A stretch of 64,000 bases of DNA. Source: Spectribacter hydrogenoxidans. GTDB taxonomy: Bacteria; Pseudomonadota; Gammaproteobacteria; Nevskiales; Salinisphaeraceae. The DNA is taken from contig NZ_JAVRIB010000003.1 of NCBI RefSeq assembly GCF_031846275.1, forward strand, positions 62,001 to 126,000, read 5' to 3'. This document shows positions 9,413 to 17,598 of the stretch, piece after piece (position 1 is the first letter of the stretch; each line of letters opens with the position of its first letter). A model generated the notes under the pieces. The model searched no databases. It saw nothing but the letters and a program-made list of their open reading frames with translations, and was not told where the DNA came from. The translations under genes and the position numbers were made by a program.

Positions 9413-11086
9413 ATGCTCAGCGAGCTGGCGATACGCGACTTCGCAATCATCGATGACCTGCAGCTCAACCTGGGCGCGGGCATGACCGTGCTGTCGGGCG
9501 AAACCGGGGCCGGCAAGTCCATTCTGATCGACGCCCTGGGGTTGCTGCTGGGCGACCGCGCCGATGCCAGCGCCGTGCGCGACGGCCGCGACCGCGCCGA
9601 GATCAGCGCCATCTTCGATCTCACCGATGCGCCTGCTGCCCGGACCTGGCTGTCGGACCGCGAGCTCGCGGACGAGTCCGAATGCCTGATCCGCCGCGTG
9701 GTCTCGCGGGAGGGCCGCAGCCGCCACTGGATCAACGGCTCCCCCGCCGCCGGACGCGACCTGCGCGAATTGGGCGAACATCTGGTCGACATCCACGGCC
9801 AGCACGCCCACCAGAGCCTGCTGCGCCCCGGGGCCCAGCGCGACCTGCTGGACGAGCACGGCCATCTTGCCCCGCAGCTGGCGGCGCTGGGGGAACTGGT
9901 GCGCGAACTTCAGGCCTGCGAGCGAAACATCCACGAGCTGGACGCCACCGACGATGCCGGCCAGTCACGGCTGGAACTGCTGCAGTTTCAGGTGGCAGAA
10001 CTGCAGGCGCTGGCGCCCGTCCCGGATGAATGGGAAGCCCTCACGGCCGAGCATCGACGCCTGGCCAATGCGGAGCAGCTGCTGCGCGACGGCCAGTCCC
10101 TGCTGGCGCTGCTGACCGATGAGGACACCGCCAGCGCCATCGACCGGCTCGGTCAGGCCGAACGCCAGCTAGGCGACCTATCCGCGCTGGACGACGGCTT
10201 TGCTGGCCCGGCCGAACTGATCTCGGGGGCCCGCATCCAGGCACAGGAAGCCGCCGACGATCTGCGCCGCCAGCTGGACGGCATCGCGCTCGATCCCGAG
10301 CGGCTGGCCACCGTGGAATCACGGATGGAGGCGATCCAGGATCTGGCCCGCAAGCATCAGTGCCGGCCGGCGGAACTGCCGGCGCAGCTCGACGAGCTTA
10401 CCGCCGCGCTGGAACGGCTCGAAGGCGGCCGAACCCGGCTGGCCGAACTGCAGACTCGACGCGACCAGTTGCGGACAGACTACGCCAACACCGCCAATCA
10501 ACTGCACCGGGCCCGCAGGGAAGCCGCCGGCACGCTGGCGGCGGCGGTGACCGAAGGCCTGCGCGATCTGGGCATGCCGGCCGGCCTGTTCGAGATCGAT
10601 GTGGAAGCCAGGTCGGAGGCGCCGGTGTCGGTCAGCGGGCACGACCGCGTCCATTTCCGGGTCAGCGCCAATCCCGGGCAGGCCCCGCGATCGCTGGAGC
10701 GGGTGGCCTCCGGCGGCGAGCTTTCGCGCATCAGCCTGGCCATCCAGATGGCGGCGGTGGGCGGCACACCGATTCCGACGCTGGTATTCGACGAAGTCGA
10801 CGCCGGCATCGGTGGCGGGGTGGCGGAAATCGTGGGGCGCTGCCTGCGCCGGCTGGCCGATCAGGGCCAGGTCCTGTGCGTGACCCACCTGCCGCAGGTG
10901 GCGGCCCAGGCCCGACATCACCTGCAGGTTGCCAAGCAGGTGGTCGACGGACACACCCGCACGGACATTCGCGCGCTCGACGACGACGCCCGCATCGAAG
11001 AGCTCGCGCGCATGCTCGGCGGTCTGGAAATCACCGAGCGCACCCTCGATCATGCCCGGGAAATGCGCGATCGCGCCGAGTCCTGA
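9413..11086 (+). CDS. recN: DNA repair protein RecN
   Basis: SMC-like ATPase that promotes double-strand-break repair with RecA. The 557 aa match the family. The N-terminal head has Walker A GETGAGKS (29-36). Long coiled-coil arms occupy roughly residues 150-360. The C-terminal head has the signature SGGELSRISLAIQ and Walker B TLVFDEVDAGIGG. It is co-directional with nadK, 9 bases apart, and is followed by bamE. No LexA-type operator was recognised in the short gap. Confidence 0.97.
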   Translation: MLSELAIRDFAIIDDLQLNLGAGMTVLSGETGAGKSILIDALGLLLGDRADASAVRDGRDRAEISAIFDLTDAPAARTWLSDRELADESECLIRRVVSREGRSRHWINGSPAAGRDLRELGEHLVDIHGQHAHQSLLRPGAQRDLLDEHGHLAPQLAALGELVRELQACERNIHELDATDDAGQSRLELLQFQVAELQALAPVPDEWEALTAEHRRLANAEQLLRDGQSLLALLTDEDTASAIDRLGQAERQLGDLSALDDGFAGPAELISGARIQAQEAADDLRRQLDGIALDPERLATVESRMEAIQDLARKHQCRPAELPAQLDELTAALERLEGGRTRLAELQTRRDQLRTDYANTANQLHRARREAAGTLAAAVTEGLRDLGMPAGLFEIDVEARSEAPVSVSGHDRVHFRVSANPGQAPRSLERVASGGELSRISLAIQMAAVGGTPIPTLVFDEVDAGIGGGVAEIVGRCLRRLADQGQVLCVTHLPQVAAQARHHLQVAKQVVDGHTRTDIRALDDDARIEELARMLGGLEITERTLDHAREMRDRAES

Positions 11087-11095
11087 GGCCGTGGA

Positions 11096-11124
11096 TTGCT
11101 GCAGCCGCAACGGTGACTTATAGT
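11096..11124 (+). promoter_or_regulatory. putative promoter of bamE
   Basis: TTGCTG (11096-11101), 17 bases, TATAGT (11119-11124), between recN and bamE. The -10 element is good and the -35 only half-matches. The predicted start is about 20 bases before the bamE ATG. Confidence 0.45.
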
Positions 11125-11151
11125 GCCGGCGTTTTCCTGTTGCGGATAATC

Positions 11152-11574
11152 ATGAAACGCACACTGATCCTGCTCGCCGGCCTGTCGCTGGCCGGCTGCG
11201 CCCTGCCGAGCTACTACCGAGTGCCCGTTCTGCAAGGCAACGTGGTAACGCAGGACAAGGTTCAGCAGCTGGAGCTCGGCATGACACCGCCGCAGGTGCG
11301 CTACCTGCTGGGCACGCCGCTGGTCGTGAGCAATTTCGAGCCGAACCGCTGGGACTACTTGTTCTACTACCGCAACACCCGTGGTCAGGCGCGTGAAAGC
11401 AAGCTCAGCCTGCACTTCAGCGAGGGCGCGCTGGCCAGCATCGACGGTGACGAAAGCTACGAGGCGCTGCTGCCGGAAGAACAGCAGCAGATCGACGACG
11501 ATCCCGACGACCTCGAAACGCCGCCGGTTATCGACAACAGCGGCAACGACGGTCGGCAGACGCCGATACCCTAG
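11152..11574 (+). CDS. bamE: outer membrane assembly lipoprotein BamE (SmpA)
   Basis: Lipoprotein of the BAM complex that inserts beta-barrel proteins in the outer membrane. The signal peptide ends in lipobox LAGC with lipidated Cys16. The SmpA/OmlA domain follows (VQQLELGMTPPQVRYLLGTP, then FEPNRWDYLFYYR). An acidic, probably disordered tail occupies about residues 105-140. The ATG at 11152 was chosen because it starts exactly at the signal peptide. The recN-bamE order is usual in Gammaproteobacteria; rnfH on the opposite strand follows as expected. Confidence 0.96.
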   Translation: MKRTLILLAGLSLAGCALPSYYRVPVLQGNVVTQDKVQQLELGMTPPQVRYLLGTPLVVSNFEPNRWDYLFYYRNTRGQARESKLSLHFSEGALASIDGDESYEALLPEEQQQIDDDPDDLETPPVIDNSGNDGRQTPIP

Positions 11575-11589
11575 GCACCGCTAGCCCGG

Positions 11590-11868
11590 CTAGCGCCCCG
11601 CCCGCCGTCTACGCTGTTCCTTGGGATCAGCCATCAGCGGCCGGTAGATCTCCACACGATCCCCGTCGCGCAACGGCTGATCCGGGGATACCCGACGCCC
11701 GAACACGCCCAGCGCAGCACCCGGCCAGTCGATTCCCGGATGCAGTTCGAGAACCCCCGAGGCCTCCACCGCCTCCGCCGCGGTGCCGCCGGCCGGCAAA
11801 TGGACATGGCAAAGGATCTGCGCATCCGGACGCGCGAACGCAACCTCGACGTTCAGCCCGTGCCCCAC
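11590..11868 (-). CDS. rnfH: RnfH family ubiquitin-like protein
   Basis: A 92 aa protein with the beta-grasp RnfH/YfjF fold; the hallmark is LRDGDRVEIYRPLMADPKE near the C-terminus, with NVEVAFARP at the start. Biochemical function is unsettled; in E. coli it is encoded next to ratA as a proposed antitoxin-like partner. The start is a GTG at 11868 with GGAG five bases upstream, overlapping the 3' end of the symporter gene by 16 bases, which implies translational coupling. The ratA gene that usually precedes rnfH is absent here; the symporter occupies its place. Confidence 0.88.
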   Translation of the reverse strand: MGHGLNVEVAFARPDAQILCHVHLPAGGTAAEAVEASGVLELHPGIDWPGAALGVFGRRVSPDQPLRDGDRVEIYRPLMADPKEQRRRRAGR

Positions 11869-13220
11869 AACCGCTCCAGAAACTCGAACACACCCAGGGA
11901 ATGCAGTAGCACCACGATCAGTCCGATACGGGTGGGATAGCGCAGCAACCAGTGCCAGAGACCGAACCAGGGCTTGTCGGCCCAAGCGTCGCGCAGCGCG
12001 GCCAGCGGCAGAAACCGGCCGATGAATACGCACAGCAGCAACCCGAAGGCCGGCAACAGGAAACGCGAACTCAGCATCGACAGCCAGTCGAACAGCGTCC
12101 GGTCCAGCAGGCGGACATCAGCCAGCACGTTGAACGACAGCAGCGTGCCCAGCCCGATGAACCAGATCAGCGCCCCCGCGCTGCAGGCGGCAACCACCCG
12201 CGACACCTGCAGGCGCGCCATCAGCCATACCACCAGCGGCTCGAGCAATCCCACCGCGCTGGTCAGGGTGACCAGCATCAGCATGAAAAAGAACAGCGTC
12301 ACCGTCCAGCCGCCCGCGCCCGCGGCCGGCAGCAGCTCGAATACCAGCGGCAGCCCGCTCTCCGGCGCCATGCCGGCGCCCAGCACCAGGGAGATGATGG
12401 CCAATCCGGCCAGCAGCGCAAACGCCGTGTCCAGTAGCATCACCGCCAGACTCACCCGGACCAGCGACGATCCCTCCGGCAGATAGGCACCATACGCCAG
12501 CATCACCCCGACCCCGAGACTGAGGCTGAAGAAGGCCTGGTGAAAGGCATCGATGGTCCCGCGCCAACCCAGAGCCGCGAAATCCGGTCGGAACAGATAC
12601 TGAACCGCCGCGGTGAAACCGTCGCCGGCCGCCACCGCCAACAGCGCGAGCAGCGCCAGCACAGCGCCGACCAGCATCCAGCGGGCGGTGGATTCGATGC
12701 CCCGGCGCAGGCCCTGTGCCACACAGGCGGTGGCCGCCACCATGAATATGGTGTGCCAGCCCAGCCCCTTTTCGGGGTCGCTAGCCAGTTCGACAAATCC
12801 GGCCCGCACGCCGCTGCGGTCCAGCCCCTCCAGCAGCCCTGCGGCGGATCTCAGAAAATACGCCATGCTCCAGCCCGCGATCACGCTGTAGTAGGACAGC
12901 ACCATCACCGCCCCGAGCAGCGCCAGGTAACCGATGATGCCCCACCGGCGCGACAGGCCGGATGTCTGCGCCCAGCGGCCGATCATGCCCACCAGATCGG
13001 TGCGGGCCCCGCGGCCCAGCATCAGCTCGCCGACCAGCAGCGGCAGCGCCATGGCCCCCAGTGCCAGGCCATAGACCAGCAGGAAGGCGCCGCCGCCGTA
13101 CTCGCCGGCCAGGAACGGCAGTCGCCACACATTGCCCAGGCCAATCACGGCCGCGGCCGCCGCCATCACGAACGTGGCGGGCGACGACCAGCGTGTTGGG
13201 TTAACTTCCAAGAGACTCAC
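11853..13220 (-). CDS. neurotransmitter:sodium symporter (SNF) family transporter
   Basis: Inner-membrane Na+-dependent transporter, 455 aa, with 11-12 hydrophobic helices. The first helix shows the family signature VIGLGNVWRLPFL with unwound Gly residues used for Na+ and amino-acid binding. The fold resembles LeuT; an amino-acid substrate is likely but not provable from sequence. The GTG start at 13220 has only a weak ribosome site (GAG). It diverges from smpB and overlaps rnfH at its 3' end. Confidence 0.9.
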   Translation of the reverse strand: MSLLEVNPTRWSSPATFVMAAAAAVIGLGNVWRLPFLAGEYGGGAFLLVYGLALGAMALPLLVGELMLGRGARTDLVGMIGRWAQTSGLSRRWGIIGYLALLGAVMVLSYYSVIAGWSMAYFLRSAAGLLEGLDRSGVRAGFVELASDPEKGLGWHTIFMVAATACVAQGLRRGIESTARWMLVGAVLALLALLAVAAGDGFTAAVQYLFRPDFAALGWRGTIDAFHQAFFSLSLGVGVMLAYGAYLPEGSSLVRVSLAVMLLDTAFALLAGLAIISLVLGAGMAPESGLPLVFELLPAAGAGGWTVTLFFFMLMLVTLTSAVGLLEPLVVWLMARLQVSRVVAACSAGALIWFIGLGTLLSFNVLADVRLLDRTLFDWLSMLSSRFLLPAFGLLLCVFIGRFLPLAALRDAWADKPWFGLWHWLLRYPTRIGLIVVLLHSLGVFEFLERLWGTG

Positions 13221-13244
13221 GCAAAACTCGGACTTTCAATCACT

Positions 13245-13257
13245 TATACTACGACAC
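13245..13257 (+). promoter_or_regulatory. -10 element directly before the smpB start codon
   Basis: TATACT at 13245-13250 is followed by 7 bases and then the smpB ATG. A start site 7-8 bases after a -10 box would put the first transcribed base on the initiation codon, and no Shine-Dalgarno sequence lies between. This predicts a leaderless mRNA. No convincing -35 box is seen. Confidence 0.5.
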
Positions 13258-13731
13258 ATGAGCAAGGCGAAATCCCCCAAACAGCCCTCTTCGACCATCG
13301 CGCTCAACCGCAAGGCCAAGCACGATTTCTTCCTCGAGGAACGCTTTGAGGCCGGGCTGGTGCTGGCCGGCTGGGAGGTCAAGGCCCTGCGCGCGGGCAA
13401 GGGACGCATCACCGAAGCCTACGTCATCCTCAAGGATGCGGAGGCATGGTTGCTGGGCTCGCACATCCACCCCCTGCCCGACGCCTCCACCCACATCGAT
13501 CCCGACCCCACCCGCACGCGCAAGCTGCTGCTACACGAGCGGGAACTGTCCCAGCTGATCGGCGCCACCGAGCAACGCGGCTATACCCTGATTCCTACCG
13601 CCCTCTACTGGAAGAGAGGCCGGGCCAAGCTCGAAATCGCCCTGGCCAAGGGCAAGGCCAAGTACGACAAGCGCCAGGACAAGAAGGACCAGGACTGGCA
13701 ACGCCGCAAGGCGCAGATCATGCGGAGCTGA
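13258..13731 (+). CDS. smpB: SsrA-binding protein SmpB
   Basis: Binds the tRNA-like domain of tmRNA and delivers it to stalled ribosomes for trans-translation. The 157 aa match the family. Signatures are NRKAKHDFFLEERFEAGLVL, GWEVKALRAGK and, near the C-terminus, KGKAKYDKRQDKKDQDWQR, the basic tail that enters the mRNA channel. The ATG at 13258 matches the conserved length. It stands immediately upstream of its RNA partner ssrA. Confidence 0.97.
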   Translation: MSKAKSPKQPSSTIALNRKAKHDFFLEERFEAGLVLAGWEVKALRAGKGRITEAYVILKDAEAWLLGSHIHPLPDASTHIDPDPTRTRKLLLHERELSQLIGATEQRGYTLIPTALYWKRGRAKLEIALAKGKAKYDKRQDKKDQDWQRRKAQIMRS

Positions 13732-13844
13732 GCCTCTCCGATCCTCGTCATCCGCGGCAGAGCCGATCCCTTGCGTCGCCGCCAATCGACCCCATGAATA
13801 CTGCACATCGATGACGGCAAGCTGCTATCATCATTGGTGCTCAC

Positions 13845-14204
13845 GGGGGCGACATGGCTTCGACGCAGGTGTCAAAACCCAAGGTGCATGCCGAGGTTGC
13901 AATCCACCTCGATAAACCGGTTGCAACAAAGATAGTTGCCAACGACGACAACTACGCTCTGGCGGCCTAAAACCCGCTAGCGTTCGACCCGGCAAGTGCC
14001 TGTGCTTCCGGACTCGAACGTCATACCTCACAGGATCGCGGTTGAAGCCCCGTCCCGGGCGGACCCGTTAAGAGTAAACGGGACTAAGCGATTGTTTTCC
14101 CTGTCCGCCGGGTAGCATTCGCCGACAACCAAAGGCGGAATAAGCATGTAGATCCGAGGGTGGAGTTCCTGCGGACGCGGGTTCGATTCCCGCCGCCTCC
14201 ACCA
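13845..14204 (+). ncRNA. ssrA: transfer-messenger RNA (tmRNA)
   Basis: Rescues stalled ribosomes and adds a degradation tag. The 5' GGGGGCG pairs with CGCCTCC just before the encoded ACCA at the 3' end, with one G-U. The conserved segment ACCCAAGGTGCATGCCGAGG and the T-arm GCGGGTTCGATTCCCGC are present. The tag reading frame begins at Ala codon 13938-13940 and reads ANDDNYALAA followed by TAA (13968-13970), one residue different from the E. coli ANDENYALAA. It is about 113 bases downstream of smpB and followed by a terminator. Confidence 0.97.
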
Positions 14205-14208
14205 AATA

Positions 14209-14231
14209 CCCCCGCTCCGGCGGGGTTTTTT
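14209..14231 (+). terminator. rho-independent terminator of ssrA
   Basis: Stem CCCCGC/GCGGGG closing a TCCG tetraloop of the stable UNCG class, followed by six T residues. Confidence 0.9.
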
Positions 14232-14368
14232 GTGCGCACATGAACCCAGCCTTGGGAAATCCAACTGAACACCCGAAAGGGCAGACTTGCGCATCTTCTG
14301 CAAGGCTGCGCTGCGGTGCCGAGGAGAAGGCAGAGCCGGCTGCGCTCGAGGAACGTGTTGCAGTGGTG

Positions 14369-14473
14369 CTATCGGCGCAGGCAGTTAGTCTTGGTCTTAC
14401 GGTGGTCACGGCCAACCTGTCCGAGTTTGAGCGTGTCCCGGGACTGGCCGTGGAGAACTGGCTGGAAACCTGA
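14369..14473 (+). pseudogene. VapC-like PIN-domain toxin remnant (C-terminal fragment)
   Basis: The last 35 or so codons of an open frame (from 14240) read AVSLGLTVVTANLSEFERV then PGLAVENWLET, which is the typical end of VapC toxins (usual form: LGLTLVTNNxREFxRVPGLxVENW). The N-terminal two thirds, with the first catalytic acidic residues of the PIN domain, are missing and replaced by unrelated sequence. No vapB is visible. It lies 165 bases past the tmRNA 3' end, a favoured integration site for genomic islands, so it is probably the leftover of a decayed insertion. Confidence 0.65.
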
Positions 14474-14602
14474 AGTTCGGCGTACCGCAGGCGCCTGTCT
14501 GCTACGCCCAGCCTACCGATCCCATGCCGGGCACTCGCATCATCGCATCGAAGCGGCGATAATCACCCCATGCCCGGCACCCGACTTCCCCCCCGCTGAG
14601 GC

Positions 14603-15205
14603 ATGGCCACCGCCCTGCACCAGGCACGCTTCAACGCCGTCATTCGCGAGCTGCTTGCCGACGGCGCACGACACGTGGCCGATCTTGGCTGCGGTCGCGG
14701 TGAACTGCTGCAACGCCTGCGCGAACACCGGCAGTTCACCCGCCTGATCGGCGTCGATACCGATATCCGGGCGCTGGCCCGGGCCAGAATGGTTCTCGGC
14801 ATCGATCTGCTGCGGCCGGATCCGGATCTGCACGTGTGCCTGCATTCGTTCACCGATGCCATGTGGCCGATTCCGCGCGTCGACGCCGGCGTCATGCTGG
14901 AGACCATCGAACACGTCGACCCTGGTCACTTGCCGCAGGTCGAGCAGGCGGTGTTCGGGCGGTTGCGACCCCGGATGCTGGTAATGACCACCCCCAACCG
15001 CGAGTACAACCGGCTGCATGGCCTGTCGCCCGGCCAGCGCCGGCGCCCGGACCATCGCTTCGAGTGGACGCGTGCCCAGTTCCAGCAGTGGTGCACCGGC
15101 GTGGCACAGCGCCAGCGCTACCAGGTACGGTTCGCCGGCATCGGGCCGTCCCACCCCGCCTTCGGCAGTTCCAGCCAGCTGGCACGCTTTTCCATCGCGG
15201 CCTGA
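14603..15205 (+). CDS. stand-alone Hen1-type RNA 3'-terminal ribose 2'-O-methyltransferase domain
   Basis: A 200 aa S-adenosylmethionine-dependent methyltransferase. Motif I is DLGCGRG (27-33) and the ribose-binding acidic residue lies in GVDTD (50-54). It has the metal-binding set of Hen1 enzymes: Glu100, Glu103 and His104 in LETIEHV plus His151 in DHRFEWTR, with TTPNREYN at 129-136. The spacing is nearly that of the Clostridium thermocellum Hen1 ligands (EXXEH, then His about 48 residues later). Known bacterial Hen1 proteins are longer, with an extra N-terminal domain, and are encoded with the RNA-repair ligase Pnkp; neither is present here. By family knowledge it would methylate the 2'-OH of an RNA 3' end; the substrate here is unknown. 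An alternative is a methyltransferase of the same clan acting on another substrate. Confidence 0.75.
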   Translation: MATALHQARFNAVIRELLADGARHVADLGCGRGELLQRLREHRQFTRLIGVDTDIRALARARMVLGIDLLRPDPDLHVCLHSFTDAMWPIPRVDAGVMLETIEHVDPGHLPQVEQAVFGRLRPRMLVMTTPNREYNRLHGLSPGQRRRPDHRFEWTRAQFQQWCTGVAQRQRYQVRFAGIGPSHPAFGSSSQLARFSIAA

Positions 15206-15253
15206 GCGGATATCAGAACGTTCGATTTGACCGGGCGGGCTAACGCCTGCCGC

Positions 15254-15265
15254 TAGAATGTCGGC
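15254..15265 (+). promoter_or_regulatory. -10 element directly before the antiporter start codon
   Basis: TAGAAT at 15254-15259 ends 6 bases before the ATG at 15266. No ribosome-binding site fits between, so the transcript may be leaderless. A TTGACC further upstream (15227-15232) is too distant (21-base spacer) for a normal -35. Confidence 0.45.
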
Positions 15266-16999
15266 ATGGATGCGATAAATACCCTGCTGCTGTTTGCCGG
15301 CCTGCTGCTGTTCCTGAGCGTGGTGGCCACGCCGCTGTCTCGTTTCGGTTTCCCGCTGCTTCTCATCTTCCTTGGCGTGGGCATGCTCGCCGGGGAGGAT
15401 GGTCCCGGCCAGATCGATTTCGACGATTTCAGCGTCGCGTTTCTGGTGGGCAATCTGGCGCTGGCGGTGATTCTGCTGGATGGCGGGCTGCGCACGCGCT
15501 ATCAGACATTTCGGGTGGCACTGAAACCCGCGCTATCGCTGGCGAGCCTGGGCGTGGTTCTGTGCGCAGGGCTTACCGGTGGTTTCATCGCATGGCTGCT
15601 GGACGTGGACTGGCGTTACGGCCTGCTGCTGGGAAGCATCGTCGGCAGCACCGACGCGGCCGCAGTGTTTTCGCAGCTGCGACAGGGTGGCATGGCGTTG
15701 AATCAGCGGGTCAGCGCCACGCTCGAGATCGAATCCGGCACCAATGATCCGATGGCGATCTTCCTGGTGCTGTTCCTGCTTCAGGCGCTGACCTCGGACG
15801 CGGAACTCACCTGGCTGCACCTGCTGCAGGGTCTGCTGCTGCAATTCGGCATCGGCGCCCTGGCCGGGGTGGGTCTGGGGTTCGCGCTGTCCTGGCTGGT
15901 GGAACGGATTCCGCTGGTCGAGGGGTTGTATGCGCTGCTCATCGTCTCGGGCGGCCTGATCACGTTCTCGGCCATCAATCAGGTGGGAGGCAGCGGCTTT
16001 CTCGGCGTGTACCTGCTCGGGCTGGTGGTGGGAAACCGGCCCAACCACGCCACCGAGCATGTCTTTCGCGTGATGGATGGCCTGGCCTGGCTGGCCCAGG
16101 CCGGCATGTTCCTGATCCTGGGACTGCTGGTCACGCCCAGTGAACTGATGATGAATGCCCTGCCCGCTTCGCTGATCGCCTTGTTCCTGATCTTTGTCGC
16201 TCGCCCGATCGCGGTATTCGTTTCACTTGCGCCCTTTCACTTCCCCTGGCGGGAGCAGCTGTTCATCGCCTGGGTCGGGCTGCGCGGGGCCGTGCCGGTT
16301 GTGCTGGCGATTTTCCCTCTGATGGCGGCCCTGACCGGGGCCCGCTTCCTCTTCGACATCACCTTCGCCGTGGTCATCGTATCCCTGCTGCTGCAGGGCA
16401 CGACCATCGCGCTGGCGGCGCGGCTACTGGGGTTGCAGGTCCCGGAACCTGGAAGGCCGCTGGATCAGACCGAACTGCATGGGGGCGGACGCCTGCGCTT
16501 CATGCTATCGCTGTTTCGGGTGGAACCCGGCTCCCGCTTCGAGAACCGCCCCATCGAGGCCTTGCCCCAGGCACGGCGGGTGCGGTGGCTGGCAGTCCTG
16601 CGCGGCAAGCGGTTCCTGTTTCCCGGACGGCATTTCCGCCTGCGGGCCGATGATCGCGTCTATCTGGCACACCCGGCCCGACATACCGACTGGCTTGCCG
16701 GACAGTTCCGCGCAGAAACCGGTCTCAGCGATATCAGCCCGCGCCGCTTCTATGGCAACTTCATTCTGCATGGGGAGTCACCGATGCGGGCGCTGGCGAC
16801 GATGTACGGGATTGAACTGGAAGGCACGGAACGCGATCTGACGCTCGACGAGTTCATCCGTCAGCACCTCAACCGAAAGGCGGTTGCCGGCGACAGCATA
16901 AAACTGGCGCATATCGGGCTGCGCGTGCGCTCGGTGGACGGACGTGGCCGGATTACCACCGCCGGACTGCGCATACGCGACCAGGCGGCAAAGACCTAA
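15266..16999 (+). CDS. nhaP2: CPA1-family potassium/proton antiporter (NhaP2/CvrA type)
   Basis: Inner-membrane cation/H+ antiporter, 577 aa. About twelve membrane helices occupy residues 1-400, with the conserved acidic residue Asp130 in GSTDAAA and the Asn160-Asp161 pair in ESGTNDPMA that binds cations. The C-terminal cytoplasmic part has a TrkA-C/RCK-like domain (about 400-480) and a CorC/HlyC-type transporter-associated domain (about 485-575), the architecture of NhaP2/CvrA K+/H+ antiporters. It probably exports K+ (or Na+) for pH and osmotic control. Ion specificity is inferred from architecture. Confidence 0.9.
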   Translation: MDAINTLLLFAGLLLFLSVVATPLSRFGFPLLLIFLGVGMLAGEDGPGQIDFDDFSVAFLVGNLALAVILLDGGLRTRYQTFRVALKPALSLASLGVVLCAGLTGGFIAWLLDVDWRYGLLLGSIVGSTDAAAVFSQLRQGGMALNQRVSATLEIESGTNDPMAIFLVLFLLQALTSDAELTWLHLLQGLLLQFGIGALAGVGLGFALSWLVERIPLVEGLYALLIVSGGLITFSAINQVGGSGFLGVYLLGLVVGNRPNHATEHVFRVMDGLAWLAQAGMFLILGLLVTPSELMMNALPASLIALFLIFVARPIAVFVSLAPFHFPWREQLFIAWVGLRGAVPVVLAIFPLMAALTGARFLFDITFAVVIVSLLLQGTTIALAARLLGLQVPEPGRPLDQTELHGGGRLRFMLSLFRVEPGSRFENRPIEALPQARRVRWLAVLRGKRFLFPGRHFRLRADDRVYLAHPARHTDWLAGQFRAETGLSDISPRRFYGNFILHGESPMRALATMYGIELEGTERDLTLDEFIRQHLNRKAVAGDSIKLAHIGLRVRSVDGRGRITTAGLRIRDQAAKT

Positions 17000-17014
17000 C
17001 CGCGCTTCCGGGTT

Positions 17015-17488
17015 CTATCCCCGTTGCCGCGGACGGCCGACCGTCGCAAACCCGTGCCCGTGCTGAATCAGAAAGGCCAGCCACTTGTTGAGCAGCAGGT
17101 TGCGCGGCCACTGGGCGTGCAGGGCCCGCTCGTTCTCCAGGTCCAGTCCTGGCAGCGCGGTGTAGCGGGACTGTGCCTGGCAGTGCACCGCTTCGGCCAG
17201 AGCGGCGTCGCGGTAGAGGCGGATGTGCAGGTCCGGGTCCGCCTGGGGCGCTCCGTCCTCGAACCAGTAGGTCAGGTGCACGGTGGTGGTGTACTTGCAG
17301 CGCTCGAGCACCCGCAGGTGCAAATCCCTGTCGGTGGGACTGCGGGATCGGGCCTGCTCGAAGGGCAGATCGGTTTCCGGCACCAGCCGCACGAAGCGAC
17401 GGAAGTTGCTTTCGTACAACGCCATCAGCCCCGCGAAGCTGCGCGGCGTGGCGGACCGGACCAGTTGCTGTCGTGTTTTCAGACTCAT
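17015..17488 (-). CDS. DUF1249 family protein (YqiB-like)
   Basis: A 157 aa cytoplasmic protein of the DUF1249 family; function unknown. Recognisable segments are FAGLMALYESNFRRFVRLVP near the start, HLRVLERCKYTTTVHLTYWF, LHIRLYRDAALAEAVHC, and LNKWLAFLIQHGH near the end. In many relatives the gene sits near cpdA or parE; here it lies between the antiporter (convergent) and ppsR. The ATG at 17486-17488 is preceded 6 bases upstream by TATAGT (17495-17500), another candidate leaderless start. Confidence 0.88.
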   Translation of the reverse strand: MSLKTRQQLVRSATPRSFAGLMALYESNFRRFVRLVPETDLPFEQARSRSPTDRDLHLRVLERCKYTTTVHLTYWFEDGAPQADPDLHIRLYRDAALAEAVHCQAQSRYTALPGLDLENERALHAQWPRNLLLNKWLAFLIQHGHGFATVGRPRQRG

Positions 17489-17598
17489 GCCCCGACTATA
17501 AGCGAGGTGGGAAGGGGGACCAAATGCGGGACTCGCGGGAAGCCGGCTCCCGGTGCGTCCGGCACCCGAAACTCGCAACGGCGCGGCCGCGGGCCGCG

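Noticed and set aside
8051..9934. Long minus-strand frame of 627 codons opposite nadK
   Set aside because: Antisense to nadK and recN and partly overlapping hrcA; composition (Gln/His/Gly-rich) is typical of GC-driven false frames.
14240..14368. N-terminal part of the frame before the VapC-like segment
   Set aside because: Does not resemble a PIN domain N-terminus or any start region; treated as unrelated sequence read in frame.
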